NCBI RefSeq assembly: GCF_049650445.1
Contig: NZ_JBASAD010000038.1
Span: 62,001-126,000, forward strand
DNA length: 64,000 bases
From: Castellaniella sp049650445
GTDB taxonomy: Bacteria; Pseudomonadota; Gammaproteobacteria; Burkholderiales; Burkholderiaceae_B
Direction of reading: 5' to 3'
A program made the position numbers and the translations under genes. Position 1 is the first letter of the stretch; every line of letters begins with the position of its first letter. The notes beneath the pieces are model-generated. The model had not been told where the DNA came from. It ran no database searches and worked only from the letters and a program-made list of their open reading frames with translations. Shown piece after piece: positions 1 through 11,710 of this stretch.

Positions 1-128
1 CGCATCAGCCCGTGGAAACCGTCGCGCAGCAGGCGGGTTTCGGCAGTGCGGCATCGTTGCGCCAGCATTTCAGTCAGGCGTATCGGACGTCGCCCAGCGC
101 ATACCGCGCGCTGTTTTCACAGATGTGA
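1..128 (+). CDS. AraC-family transcriptional regulator, C-terminal fragment (cut by window edge)
   Basis: Reading from base 3 gives about 41 residues, beginning HQPVETVAQQAGFGSAASLR and ending ALFSQM before TGA at 126-128. This is the second helix-turn-helix of an AraC/XylS DNA-binding domain: the VA..AGFGS..SLRQHF...Y..SP..YR pattern is the family signature, and the GlxA/FtrA-like subgroup often ends this way. The effector domain lies outside the window, so the target is unknown. The gene converges on maeB and the two share the terminator region at 168-199. Confidence 0.8.
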   Translation, partial: HQPVETVAQQAGFGSAASLRQHFSQAYRTSPSAYRALFSQM

Positions 129-167
129 TGTCCCCCGGGAGGCTTTCACCTTGAGGCGTCCGGCTGC

Positions 168-199
168 AAAAAAACCGGCCGCCCCGAAGGACGGCCGGT
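168..199 (-). terminator. Rho-independent terminator of maeB
   Basis: Read on the minus strand, a GC-rich stem (ACCGGCCG pairing with CGGCCGGT) closes on a UUCG tetraloop and is followed by seven T. It lies about 20 bases after the maeB stop codon. The T-run is only on the minus side, so it mainly serves maeB. Confidence 0.9.
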
Positions 200-219
200 C
201 TTCCCGTGGGGCAGGGCGA

Positions 220-2514
<2,295 letters not shown>

Positions 2515-2841
2515 GACTACCTGTGCTCCTGCTGGTTGTTTTGTATCGTTTGTATTGCCGCGAGGGTATGGCTTCGGCAAACCCCATTCTGCCCGAGTAT
2601 TGCTTGAAGTGTTTGTTAATCCCAACGTCAATCGGGCGAAAAGCAGCCTGGAATGGGCGTTTTCGGCCGGTCAGTTTAAACCCATGCCGCCGGACGGGTA
2701 TACTTTCCCCTTAATACGGCTTATGCAAGGCGTCGTACCATTGCCTTCTGCCCCTGCTATCCGCTCATCGGTCTGGCCGAGTCGCGGAAGGTTTCTCAAT
2801 CTGCATCGTTCGGGTGAAGCACCCGTCAGGTGAAGCGCACA
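2515..2841. other. Intergenic region between divergent maeB and sucA
   Basis: These 327 bases hold no credible gene. A TATACT hexamer at 2699-2704, with TTTAAA about 18 bases upstream, could be the -10/-35 pair of the suc operon, but the match is weak. An AGGTGA ribosome site lies at 2828-2833 for sucA. I could not identify a convincing maeB promoter, and I saw no operator palindrome. Confidence 0.4.
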
Positions 2842-5721
2842 ATGTCCACGGAACAAGAACTCCAGTCCAATTCCTATTTGTTTGGCGCCAATGCGCCCTA
2901 CGTAGAAGACCTCTACGAAGCCTATCTGAACGACCCGGGTTCCGTTCCGGACCAGTGGCGCACCTACTTCGATCAGTTGCAGCATTTGCCCGCCGCAGAT
3001 GGCCGTGAGGCCACACGCGACCAGGCTCACGCTCCGATCGTCGCCTCTTTCGCTCAGCGCGCCCGAGAAAACGCCTTCCAGATCCGCCCCGCGCAAGCTT
3101 CCGACCAGTCCCTGGCTATCGCCGGCAAGCAGGTCTATGTCCAGTCCATCATCGCCGCCTATCGCTCGCTGGGGTCCCGCATCGCCCAGCTCGATCCGCT
3201 GAAGCGCCGCGACCGTCCGGACATCCCGGAACTGGACCCCGCCTTCTACGGCCTGACCGAGGCCGATCTGGACCAGATCTATTCGGCCACGAACACGTAT
3301 TTCACCAAGGCCGATACGATGACCATGCGGGACATCCTCAAGGCCCTGCGCGACACGTATTGCCAGAACATCGGCGCCGAATTCATGCACATCGCCGATC
3401 CGGCGGTGAAGCGCTGGATTCAGGAACGCCTGGAATCCACCCTGGGCGTGCCGGAATTCACCGTCGAGCAGAAACGCAACATCCTGCAGCAGGTGACCGA
3501 GGCCGAAGGCCTGGAACGCTTCCTGCACACCAAATACGTCGGCCAGAAGCGCTTCTCTCTGGAAGGCGGTGAAAGCTTCATCGCCGCCATGGACGAGGTC
3601 GTCAATCACGCCGGTGAAAATGGCGTCCAGGAAATCGTCGTCGGCATGGCCCACCGGGGCCGCCTGAATCTGCTGGTCAACATCATGGGCAAGATGCCCG
3701 GCGATCTGTTTGCCGAATTCGAGGGCAAGCACGCCCAGGGACTCAGCGACGGCGACGTCAAATATCACAACGGCTTTTCCAGCGATCTGTCCACGCGCGG
3801 TGGCCCGGTCCACCTGTCTCTGGCGTTCAACCCGTCGCACCTGGAAATCGTGAACCCGGTGGTCGAGGGCAGCGTGCGCGCCCGTCAGGACCGCCGCAAT
3901 GACGAACGGGGCGATCAGGTGCTGCCGGTGCTGGTGCATGGCGACGCAGCCTTCGCCGGCCAGGGCGTGGTCATGGAAACCCTGAACCTGGCGCAGACCC
4001 GCGGCTACGGCACCGGCGGCACCCTGCACATCGTCATCAACAACCAGATCGGCTTCACGACTTCCGACCCGCGCGACACGCGTTCCACGCTGTACTGCAC
4101 GGACGTGGTCAAGATGATCGAAGCCCCGGTCTTCCACGTCAATGGCGACGACCCTGAAGCCGTGGTCTTCGTGACGAAGCTGGCGCTGGATTATCGCCAG
4201 CAGTTCGGGCATGACGTCGTGGTGGACATCGTCTGCTTCCGCAAGCTGGGCCACAACGAACAGGACACGCCGTCCCTGACGCAGCCGCTGATGTACAAGA
4301 GCATCGGCGTCCATCCGGGCACCCGCAAGCTCTATGCGGATCGCCTGGTCGCCCAGGGCGCCCTGGCCGAAGGCGAACCCGATCAGATGGTCAAGGATTA
4401 CCGTCAGTTGATGGAAGACGGCCAGCGCACGGTTGAGCCCGTCCTGACCGACTACAAGAACAAGTATGCCACCGACTGGTCGCCCTTCCTGGGCGCCAAA
4501 TGGACCGATCATGCCGATACCGGCGTGCCGCTGGCCGAACTGACCCGCATCGGCGAAAAACTGACCCAGGTGCCGGACGGATTCACGGTCCACCCCTTGG
4601 TCAATAAACTGCTGGCCGACCGTCTGGCGATGGCGCGCGGCGAACACCCCGTGGACTGGGGCATGGGCGAGCACCTGGCCTTCGCCACCCTGGTGGCCAA
4701 CGGCTACGCCATCCGCATCACCGGCCAGGATTCCGGCCGTGGCACCTTCACCCATCGCCACGCCGTGCTGCACGACCAAAAGCGCGAACGCTGGGATGAC
4801 GGCACCTACGTGCCTCTGCAGAACGTGTCCGAGAGCCAGGCGCCGTTCACAGTGATCGACTCCGTGCTGTCCGAAGCCGCCGTGCTGGGCTTTGAATACG
4901 GCTACGCCACCGCCGAGCCCAATGTGCTGACCATCTGGGAAGCCCAGTTCGGCGACTTCGCCAACGGCGCGCAGGTCGTCATCGACCAGTTCATCGCGTC
5001 TGGCGAGGCCAAGTGGGGCCGCGCCTGCGGTCTGGTGCTGATGCTGCCGCACGGCTACGAAGGCCAGGGGCCGGAACACTCGTCCGCGCGGATCGAGCGT
5101 TTCCTGCAACTGTGCGCGGACAACAATATGCAGGTCGTGCAGCCCACCAACGGGGCGCAGATCTTCCACGTGTTGCGCCGCCAGATGATCCGCCCCTTCC
5201 GCAAGCCGCTGGTGATCATGACGCCCAAGTCGCTCTTGCGCAACAAGGCGGCGACTTCTGCGCTGGACGATCTGGCGACAGGCACGTTCCAGCCCGTCAT
5301 CGGCGAAACCAACGCCGACATCGTGCCGGCAGACGTCAAGCGCGTGCTGGTGTGTTCCGGCAAGGTCTACTACGACCTGGTCCATGCCCGCGAAGAACAA
5401 GGCCGCAAGGACGTCGCCATCCTGCGCATCGAGCAGCTCTATCCGTTTGCGCACAAGTCTTTCCAGGCTGAACTGCAGAAATACGACAACGTCACGGAAC
5501 TGGTCTGGGTGCAGGACGAACCCCAGAACCAGGGGCCGTGGTTCTATGTGCAGCATCACCTGTACGAAAACATGAATGATGGTCAGAAACTGGGTTATGC
5601 CGGTCGCCCGGCGTCGGCTTCGCCGGCAGTAGGCTATATGGCAAAGCATCAGGAGCAGCAACGCGCCCTGATCGAGCAGGCCTTCGCCCCCAAACTGAAA
5701 AGTTTCTCGCTGATCAAGTAA
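2842..5721 (+). CDS. sucA: 2-oxoglutarate dehydrogenase E1 component
   Basis: Thiamine-diphosphate-dependent decarboxylase of the 2-oxoglutarate dehydrogenase complex in the TCA cycle. The 959-residue product has the E1o N-terminal segment (SYLFGANAPYVEDLYEAYL), then GMAHRGRLNLLVN, the GDAAFAGQG cofactor motif and INNQIGFTT, and a complete C-terminal transketolase-like half ending at FSLIK. A GTG lies four codons upstream at 2830, but ATG 2842 is preferred because AGGTGA sits eight bases before it. It is the first gene of sucA-sucB-lpdA, called odhA-odhB-odhL in Bordetella and Cupriavidus relatives. Confidence 0.97.
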   Translation: MSTEQELQSNSYLFGANAPYVEDLYEAYLNDPGSVPDQWRTYFDQLQHLPAADGREATRDQAHAPIVASFAQRARENAFQIRPAQASDQSLAIAGKQVYVQSIIAAYRSLGSRIAQLDPLKRRDRPDIPELDPAFYGLTEADLDQIYSATNTYFTKADTMTMRDILKALRDTYCQNIGAEFMHIADPAVKRWIQERLESTLGVPEFTVEQKRNILQQVTEAEGLERFLHTKYVGQKRFSLEGGESFIAAMDEVVNHAGENGVQEIVVGMAHRGRLNLLVNIMGKMPGDLFAEFEGKHAQGLSDGDVKYHNGFSSDLSTRGGPVHLSLAFNPSHLEIVNPVVEGSVRARQDRRNDERGDQVLPVLVHGDAAFAGQGVVMETLNLAQTRGYGTGGTLHIVINNQIGFTTSDPRDTRSTLYCTDVVKMIEAPVFHVNGDDPEAVVFVTKLALDYRQQFGHDVVVDIVCFRKLGHNEQDTPSLTQPLMYKSIGVHPGTRKLYADRLVAQGALAEGEPDQMVKDYRQLMEDGQRTVEPVLTDYKNKYATDWSPFLGAKWTDHADTGVPLAELTRIGEKLTQVPDGFTVHPLVNKLLADRLAMARGEHPVDWGMGEHLAFATLVANGYAIRITGQDSGRGTFTHRHAVLHDQKRERWDDGTYVPLQNVSESQAPFTVIDSVLSEAAVLGFEYGYATAEPNVLTIWEAQFGDFANGAQVVIDQFIASGEAKWGRACGLVLMLPHGYEGQGPEHSSARIERFLQLCADNNMQVVQPTNGAQIFHVLRRQMIRPFRKPLVIMTPKSLLRNKAATSALDDLATGTFQPVIGETNADIVPADVKRVLVCSGKVYYDLVHAREEQGRKDVAILRIEQLYPFAHKSFQAELQKYDNVTELVWVQDEPQNQGPWFYVQHHLYENMNDGQKLGYAGRPASASPAVGYMAKHQEQQRALIEQAFAPKLKSFSLIK

Positions 5722-5760
5722 TCCGATTTCCCTCAAATACAGACAACACGGAAAAATATT

Positions 5761-6954
5761 ATGGCTATTACCGAAGTCCTCGTTCCGCAGCTCTCCGAAT
5801 CGGTGTCGGAGGCCACTCTGCTCAACTGGAAGAAGCAGCCCGGCGAAGCCGTCGAAGCCGATGAGATCCTGATCGAAGTCGAAACAGACAAGGTCGTGCT
5901 GGAAGTGCCGGCCCCCGCCTCGGGCGTGCTGTCCGAGATCGTCAAGGGCGACGGCAGCACCGTGACCTCGGGCGAAGTCCTGGCCCGCATCGACACCGCC
6001 GCCAAGGCCGCCGCTGCGGCTCCGGCCGCTGTTGCCGCGCCCGCGCCGGCCGTCGCCGAGGCTGCCAAGCCCGCCACCAAGTCGTCGGTGGTGTCCCCGG
6101 CCGCCGGCAAGATCCTGTCCGAAAAGGGCATCGATCCTGCCTCCGTCGAAGGCACGGGCCGTGGCGGTCGCGTGACCAAGGGCGACGCCCTGGGTGCCGC
6201 GCAGGCCCCGGCCGCCGCGACCCCGTCCGCCCCGGTGCCGGTCAGCCTGGACGGCCGCCCGGAACAGCGCGTGCCGATGAGCCGTCTGCGCGCCCGTGTG
6301 GCCGAGCGCCTGATTCAGTCGCAGTCCGAAAACGCCATCCTGACGACCTTCAACGAAGTCAATATGCAGGCCATCATGGACCTGCGCAAGAAATACAAGG
6401 ACGTTTTCGAAAAGGAACACGGCGTCAAGCTGGGCTTCACGTCCTTCTTCGTCAAGGCGGCTGTCGCAGCGCTCAAGCGTTATCCGGTGGTCAACGCCTC
6501 GGTGGATGGCAAGGACATCATCTATCACGGGTATTTCGACATCGGCGTGGCCGTCGGCAGCCCGCGCGGCCTGGTGGTGCCTGTCCTGCGCAATGCCGAT
6601 CAACTGTCGCTGGCCGACATCGAAAAGCAGATCGCCGATTTCGGTCGCCGCGCACAGGACGGCAAGCTGACGCTGGACGAACTGACCGGCGGGACTTTCT
6701 CGATCTCGAACGGCGGCGTGTTTGGCTCGATGCTGTCCACTCCGATCATCAACCCCCCGCAATCGGCCATTCTGGGCATTCACGCGACCAAGGACCGTCC
6801 GGTCGTGGAAAATGGCCAGATCGTGATTCGTCCGATCAACTATCTGGCGCTGTCGTATGACCACCGCATCATCGACGGGCGCGAGGCCGTGCTGGCGCTG
6901 GTCGCGATGAAAGAAGCCCTGGAAGACCCGCAACGCCTGTTGCTGAGCGTCTGA
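5761..6954 (+). CDS. sucB: Dihydrolipoyllysine succinyltransferase (E2 of 2-oxoglutarate dehydrogenase)
   Basis: E2 core of the 2-oxoglutarate dehydrogenase complex. It transfers succinyl groups from E1-bound intermediates to CoA through a lipoyl arm. The product is 397 residues. The N-terminal lipoyl domain has K44 in the ETDKVVLEV attachment motif, then an Ala/Pro-rich linker (about 80-100), a peripheral-subunit-binding domain (about 105-140) and the catalytic domain with the YDHRIIDGREAV active-site histidine motif near the end. It starts 39 bases after sucA. A small hairpin lies between it and lpdA. Confidence 0.97.
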   Translation: MAITEVLVPQLSESVSEATLLNWKKQPGEAVEADEILIEVETDKVVLEVPAPASGVLSEIVKGDGSTVTSGEVLARIDTAAKAAAAAPAAVAAPAPAVAEAAKPATKSSVVSPAAGKILSEKGIDPASVEGTGRGGRVTKGDALGAAQAPAAATPSAPVPVSLDGRPEQRVPMSRLRARVAERLIQSQSENAILTTFNEVNMQAIMDLRKKYKDVFEKEHGVKLGFTSFFVKAAVAALKRYPVVNASVDGKDIIYHGYFDIGVAVGSPRGLVVPVLRNADQLSLADIEKQIADFGRRAQDGKLTLDELTGGTFSISNGGVFGSMLSTPIINPPQSAILGIHATKDRPVVENGQIVIRPINYLALSYDHRIIDGREAVLALVAMKEALEDPQRLLLSV

Positions 6955-6978
6955 TCGGCGGCTTTGATGTAATCCAGT

Positions 6979-7004
6979 ACGCACCCTTCGGGGTGCGTCG
7001 TTTT
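6979..7004 (+). terminator. Intra-operon hairpin between sucB and lpdA
   Basis: ACGCACCC and GGGTGCGT form an eight-base-pair stem closed by a TTCG tetraloop, followed two bases later by four T. It sits 12 bases before the lpdA start codon. It could be a weak terminator that lowers lpdA expression relative to sucAB, or an mRNA stabiliser. The short T-run argues against complete termination. Confidence 0.6.
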
Positions 7005-7015
7005 GAGAGAAGAAC

Positions 7016-8443
7016 ATGGCAAAACAATTTGATGTAATCGTGATCGGTGCCGGCCCCGGCGGCTATATCGCCGCCATCCGCGCCGCCCAACTGGGCCTGG
7101 CCGTGGCCTGCGTGGACGCCTGGACCGACGCCGCTGGCAAGCCCGCCCCCGGCGGCACCTGCACGAATGTGGGCTGCATCCCGTCCAAGGCTCTGCTGCA
7201 ATCGTCCGAGCACTACGAGCAACTGAATCATCACTTCGCCGACCATGGCATCACCGCCAAGGGCGTCAGCCTGGATCTGGCCAAGCTGATCGGCCGCAAG
7301 GACACGGTGGTTCAGCAGAACAACGCCGGCATCCTGTTCCTGTTCAAGAAGAACAAGGTGTCCTTCTTCCACGGCACCGGCACCCTGGCCGCCAAGACGG
7401 ACTTCGGCTGGTCGGTGAAGGTCGCCGGCAAGACCGACGAGGACCTGGAAGGCCGACACGTGATCGTCGCCACCGGTTCCAGCGCACGTGAGCTGCCCGG
7501 CCTGCCCTTTGACGAAGAACTCGTTCTGTCGAACGACGGCGCGTTGCGCATCCCAGCCGTCCCCAAGAAACTCGGCGTCATCGGCGCGGGTGTCATCGGC
7601 CTGGAAATGGGCAGCGTCTGGCGCCGGCTGGGCGCCGAGGTCACCATCCTGGAAGCCATGCCCGAGTTCCTCGGTGCGGTGGACCGCGACGTGGCCAAGG
7701 AAGCCCAGAAGGCGCTTGCCAAGCAGGGCCTGGACATCCAGACCGGCGTGCGCATCGGCGAGGTCAAGACTTCCGCCAAGGGTGTCAACGTCCAGTACAC
7801 GGACGCGGCCGGCGCCGAACAGAAGCTGGCCGTCAATCACCTGATCGTGTCGATCGGCCGGGTGCCCAACACCCAGGGGCTGGGTGCCGACGTGGTGGGC
7901 CTGAAGCTGGACGAGCGTGGTTTCGTGGTCGTCGACGAAGACTGCCGCAGCAACCTGCCCAACGTCTGGGCCGTGGGTGACGTGGTGCGCGGCCCGATGC
8001 TGGCGCACAAGGCCGAAGAAGAAGGCGTGGCGGTGGCCGAGCGCATTGCCGGCCAGCACGGGCACGTCAATTTCGACACCATCCCCTGGGTCATCTACAC
8101 CTCGCCCGAAGTCGCCTGGGTCGGCAAGACCGAACAGGCGCTCAAGGCCGAGGGGCGCGACTACAAGGCGGGCAGCTTCCCCTTCATGGCCAATGGCCGT
8201 GCGCGCGCACTGGGCGACACCACCGGTTTCGTCAAGATCCTGGCTGACGCCAAGACCGACGAAGTCCTGGGCGTGCACATCGTGGGCCCGATGGCCTCCG
8301 AACTGATCGCCGAGGCCGTGACCATCATGGAATTCCGCGGCGCCGCCGAAGACATCGCGCGCATCTGCCATGCGCACCCGACCCTGTCCGAAGCCGTCAA
8401 GGAAGCCGCCCTGGCCGTCGACAAGCGCACGCTGAACCTGTAA
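7016..8443 (+). CDS. lpdA: Dihydrolipoamide dehydrogenase (E3)
   Basis: FAD-dependent E3 that reoxidises the lipoyl groups of 2-oxo acid dehydrogenase complexes and reduces NAD. The product is 475 residues. It has the N-terminal FAD-binding GAGPGGY motif, redox-active C49 and C54 in GGTCTNVGCIPSK, a second nucleotide-binding GAGVIGLEMGSVW motif, and the C-terminal HAHPTLSEAV segment with the catalytic His-Glu pair. A GAGAGAAG site precedes ATG 7016. It is third in the suc operon; zapE begins only 10 bases after its stop. Confidence 0.97.
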   Translation: MAKQFDVIVIGAGPGGYIAAIRAAQLGLAVACVDAWTDAAGKPAPGGTCTNVGCIPSKALLQSSEHYEQLNHHFADHGITAKGVSLDLAKLIGRKDTVVQQNNAGILFLFKKNKVSFFHGTGTLAAKTDFGWSVKVAGKTDEDLEGRHVIVATGSSARELPGLPFDEELVLSNDGALRIPAVPKKLGVIGAGVIGLEMGSVWRRLGAEVTILEAMPEFLGAVDRDVAKEAQKALAKQGLDIQTGVRIGEVKTSAKGVNVQYTDAAGAEQKLAVNHLIVSIGRVPNTQGLGADVVGLKLDERGFVVVDEDCRSNLPNVWAVGDVVRGPMLAHKAEEEGVAVAERIAGQHGHVNFDTIPWVIYTSPEVAWVGKTEQALKAEGRDYKAGSFPFMANGRARALGDTTGFVKILADAKTDEVLGVHIVGPMASELIAEAVTIMEFRGAAEDIARICHAHPTLSEAVKEAALAVDKRTLNL

Positions 8444-8453
8444 GCCGCTGACG

Positions 8454-9545
8454 ATGGATGTCAGCGCGTATTACGCGCAAGCCCTGAGCGAGCGGGGCTT
8501 CGTCGCTGACGAAGCCCAGCGCGCAGCGGTCGAGCGCCTGCAGCGATACTATGACGACTGGATCGAGTTCAAGCGTCAGCGCTCGAACGGCCTGAAAAAG
8601 CTGTTCCTGCGCCCGGCCGTGCCGCGCGGGGTCTACCTGTGGGGCGGTGTCGGGCGCGGCAAGAGCTTTCTGATGGATGCGTTCTACCTGACCGTACCCG
8701 TCAAGCGCAAGGTGCGCCTGCACTTTCACGAATTCATGCGCGGGGTCCACCGGGAAATCCGGGCCGTCAGCGGCGAGGCCGATCCGCTGGACCACGTGGC
8801 GCGCAAGGTCGCCGCCCGCTATCGCCTGATCTGCTTCGACGAGTTCCACATCTCGGACGTGGCAGACGCCATGATTCTGTACCGGCTGCTGATGCGCCTG
8901 TTCGAGCACGGCACGTCCTTCGTCATGACGTCGAACTACGAGCCGTCCACGCTTTACCCGGACGGCTTGCACCGTGACCGCATCCTGCCGGCCATCGCTC
9001 TGATCCAGGAACGGATGGACGTGATGAACGTCGATGCGGGCGTGGACTACCGGCGCCGCACCCTGGCGCAACTGCGCACCTATATCACGCCGATCGTGGC
9101 CGCGACGCATGACGAGCTGCGCTCGGCCTTCGATCGTCTGGCCGATACGGCTGAACAAAAGCCCGTCCTGCGGATCGAGAACCGCGAGGTCCAGGCGGTG
9201 GCACTGGCCGGGACCGTGGTCTGGTTCAGTTTCCAGGCCCTGTGTGGTACTCCGCGCTCGCAGAACGACTACCTGGATCTGGCCGACCGCTTCCAGACCG
9301 TGATCGTGTCCGACGTGCCGCGCATGAGCCCGCGCCAGGCGTCCGAGGCGCGCCGCTTCACCTGGCTGGTGGACGTGCTGTACGACCACAAGGTCAAGCT
9401 GATCCTGTCGGCGCAGTGCCCGGCCGATGCCCTCTATACTGAAGGGCCGATGTCGAATGAATTCTCCCGTACCGTGTCGCGCCTGATGGAAATGCAGTCG
9501 CGCGAATACCTGGCCGAAACGCGCCGGGCCTCGGTCGTCCTGTAG
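8454..9545 (+). CDS. zapE: Cell division ATPase ZapE (AFG1-like)
   Basis: A 363-residue AFG1/ZapE-family P-loop ATPase. Walker A is GGVGRGKS (residues 64-71) and Walker B is in RLICFDEFHISD. The VHREIR, SNYEPSTLYPDGL and SAQCPADALY segments are typical of the family. In E. coli ZapE associates with the Z ring under stress and low oxygen; that role is family knowledge, not visible here. No good ribosome site is seen and it follows lpdA by 10 bases, so translation may depend on the upstream gene. Confidence 0.93.
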   Translation: MDVSAYYAQALSERGFVADEAQRAAVERLQRYYDDWIEFKRQRSNGLKKLFLRPAVPRGVYLWGGVGRGKSFLMDAFYLTVPVKRKVRLHFHEFMRGVHREIRAVSGEADPLDHVARKVAARYRLICFDEFHISDVADAMILYRLLMRLFEHGTSFVMTSNYEPSTLYPDGLHRDRILPAIALIQERMDVMNVDAGVDYRRRTLAQLRTYITPIVAATHDELRSAFDRLADTAEQKPVLRIENREVQAVALAGTVVWFSFQALCGTPRSQNDYLDLADRFQTVIVSDVPRMSPRQASEARRFTWLVDVLYDHKVKLILSAQCPADALYTEGPMSNEFSRTVSRLMEMQSREYLAETRRASVVL

Positions 9546-9578
9546 GGGCGGGACACGCCCTTGTCGTCTGGAAATCCC

Positions 9579-10919
9579 ATGAGCACACCCGCCACCCGCG
9601 TCCTGACCGGCATCACCCCGTCGGGCACTCCCCACTTGGGCAATTACGCCGGCGCCATCCGCCCGGCGATCCAGGCCAGCACCGAGCCGGGCGTGGACGC
9701 CTTCTTCTTCCTGGCCGATTATCACGCGCTGATCAAGTGCGACGATCCGGCGCGCATCGCGCGCTCGCGGCTGGAGATCGCTGCGACCTGGATCGCGGCC
9801 GGCCTGGATACGGATCGGACGACTTTCTACCGTCAGTCGGACGTCCCGGAAATCCCGGAACTGTGCTGGATGCTGAACTGCGTCACGGCCAAGGGCCTGA
9901 TGAACCGGGCGCACGCCTACAAGGCCTCCGTGGATGCCAACACCGCCAAGGGCGTCGAACCGGACGACGGCGTGACCATGGGGCTGTTTTCCTACCCGGT
10001 GCTGATGGCCGCCGACATTCTGATGTTCAACGCCCACCGCGTGCCGGTGGGGCGCGACCAGGTCCAGCACCTGGAAATGGCGCGCGACATCGCTCAGCGC
10101 TTCAACCACCTCTACGGCCGGGGCGAGGACCTGTTCGTGCTGCCGGAAGTCCAGCTCGACGAGGCCGTCGCCACGCTGCCGGGCCTGGACGGCCGCAAGA
10201 TGTCCAAGAGCTACGACAACACCATTCCCTTGTTCGAGGGCGGGACCAAGGCGCTGAAGTCGACCGTGGCGCGGATCGTCACCGATTCGCGTCTGCCCGG
10301 CGAGCCCAAGGACGCCGAGGGTTCGCACCTGTATATGCTGTATCAGGCTTTCTCCACGCCCGCGCAGACGGTGGCGTTCCGTGCGGCCCTGGAAGGTGGT
10401 CTGGGATGGGGCGAGGCCAAGCAGGCGCTGTGTGAGCAGATCGAGACGCAGATCGGTCCGATGCGTGAACGCTATGCGGACCTGATGGCCCATCCCGAGC
10501 GGATCGAGGACATTCTGCAGGCCGGCGCGGCCAAGGCCCGGCGCATTGCGACGCCGATGATGGCGCGTTTGCGCGAGGCCGTGGGCTTGCGCATGACTGC
10601 AGGGACCGGCGCCGCACATGCGGCAGGGGCGTCCGGCGCCGCGCGCGCGAGCCGCGCCCGGATCGTGTCTTTCCGCGACGAGGACGGCCGGTTCCGCCAG
10701 CGTCTGTTCGGTGCCGATGGCACCGAACTGCTGCTGTCCGAGCCCTTCGGTGACCCCAAGGCCTTGAACGCCCTGGGCCGGTCTTTCGCCGGACGGGACC
10801 TGTCGGGTCTGGTGCCCGGAGCCGATGGTCTGGTCACGCTGGAGGCCGACAGCCTGTGTTGGGCTCATGTTCCCGCGGATCGCCTGGCGGCGGTTCGGCA
10901 AGCCCTGGCACAACTTTGA
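9579..10919 (+). CDS. trpS: Tryptophanyl-tRNA synthetase with extra C-terminal domain
   Basis: Class I aminoacyl-tRNA synthetase that charges tRNA-Trp. The HIGH-equivalent is GTPHLGNY near residue 12 and the KMSKS loop is exact at 207-211. The product is 446 residues, roughly 110 longer than the compact form known from E. coli. The extra C-terminal part, after an Ala-rich linker, has the pattern FRDEDGRFRQRLFGADGTEL followed by a second SLCWAHVP segment, resembling DUF1508/YegP-like repeats. A TTG at 9561 is in frame, but ATG 9579 (MSTPATRVLTG) matches the family start. It follows zapE closely on the same strand. Confidence 0.95.
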   Translation: MSTPATRVLTGITPSGTPHLGNYAGAIRPAIQASTEPGVDAFFFLADYHALIKCDDPARIARSRLEIAATWIAAGLDTDRTTFYRQSDVPEIPELCWMLNCVTAKGLMNRAHAYKASVDANTAKGVEPDDGVTMGLFSYPVLMAADILMFNAHRVPVGRDQVQHLEMARDIAQRFNHLYGRGEDLFVLPEVQLDEAVATLPGLDGRKMSKSYDNTIPLFEGGTKALKSTVARIVTDSRLPGEPKDAEGSHLYMLYQAFSTPAQTVAFRAALEGGLGWGEAKQALCEQIETQIGPMRERYADLMAHPERIEDILQAGAAKARRIATPMMARLREAVGLRMTAGTGAAHAAGASGAARASRARIVSFRDEDGRFRQRLFGADGTELLLSEPFGDPKALNALGRSFAGRDLSGLVPGADGLVTLEADSLCWAHVPADRLAAVRQALAQL

Positions 10920-10977
10920 GCGCGGGCGCGCCTGCGCATCAGGGTTTCACGAGTTTGATAGAGAGGATGTGTTTCGA

Positions 10978-11661
10978 ATGAAGTCGAGTGGGTGCTTTGC
11001 GGCTGTTCTGGCCGCTGCGGTATTGTCCGCATCTCTGCCGGTCCAGGCCGGGTCGGCGCGTTTCAATCTTGGCGCAGTGTCTTTGTACAAGGACCGGGGC
11101 GTGGATCAGAATGATCGCAACGAATCGGTGCGTCCGGCCGTCCAGGGCGGGGTGGATTACGATTTCGACAGCGGCTTCTATGTCGGCAACTGGAATTCGA
11201 CTGGCCGTTTCGGCAACGCAGACTTGAAAATGGACACCTATGGCGGCTATCGGGCACAGCTGTCCAAGGACCTCGGGCTGGATGCCGGCTACATCCATTA
11301 TTTCTATCCGGGTGAAGGCTCGCGCAATGCGGGCGAGGTCTATGCGGGCCTGAACTACCAGCGGCTCGGGTTCAAGGTCTATCGCGGCATGCGCGAAGAC
11401 GTCAACAAGAACGACATGTACTACAAGGTGAGCTATACCCATCCTCTGATGGACAGGCTCGACCTGCGGCTGGGCGCGGGTTACCAGACCTATGACGCGT
11501 CCAATCTGCGAAACAAGCTCGACTACGGCGTCGGCATGGATTACACCCTGGGCAAGCATCTGACCCTGTCGGGGACAGTGGTGGGCGCCAACCGCCGACA
11601 CGATGTGGATGATGGCTCGCGCGATGCGCGCTTCATCGTGGGGGCCGGCGCCCGCTTCTGA
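10978..11661 (+). CDS. Putative outer-membrane protein of the TorF/TIGR02001 type
   Basis: A 227-residue exported protein. A Sec signal peptide (residues 1-23, ending SLPVQA) is followed by alternating aromatic/polar stretches expected for amphipathic beta strands, with internal repeats of the GxxYxxY and DLGLDAGYIHYFYPG kind, and a C-terminal Phe (GAGARF) typical of outer-membrane barrels. The SRNAGEVYAGLNYQRLG region recalls the TIGR02001 family of putative porins; the substrate is unknown. The frame is open from 10825, but GAGAGGA eight bases before ATG 10978 and the signal peptide fix the start. Confidence 0.8.
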   Translation: MKSSGCFAAVLAAAVLSASLPVQAGSARFNLGAVSLYKDRGVDQNDRNESVRPAVQGGVDYDFDSGFYVGNWNSTGRFGNADLKMDTYGGYRAQLSKDLGLDAGYIHYFYPGEGSRNAGEVYAGLNYQRLGFKVYRGMREDVNKNDMYYKVSYTHPLMDRLDLRLGAGYQTYDASNLRNKLDYGVGMDYTLGKHLTLSGTVVGANRRHDVDDGSRDARFIVGAGARF

Positions 11662-11678
11662 CGGGCGCGGCCGGGCCA

Positions 11679-11700
11679 CGCCGGTCCCCGGGGACCGGCG
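11679..11700. terminator. Palindromic hairpin between convergent genes
   Basis: A perfect 22-base palindrome (CGCCGGTCCCC and its complement) lies between the porin-like gene and the convergent ABC permease. It has no T-run on either side, so it is at best a bidirectional pause or Rho-assisted terminator. Confidence 0.5.
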
Positions 11701-11710
11701 CTCGGACCGC

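Noticed and set aside
2671..7017. 1448-codon minus-strand frame across sucA and sucB
   Set aside because: Antisense to two well-conserved enzymes; composition is that of a reverse-frame artefact.
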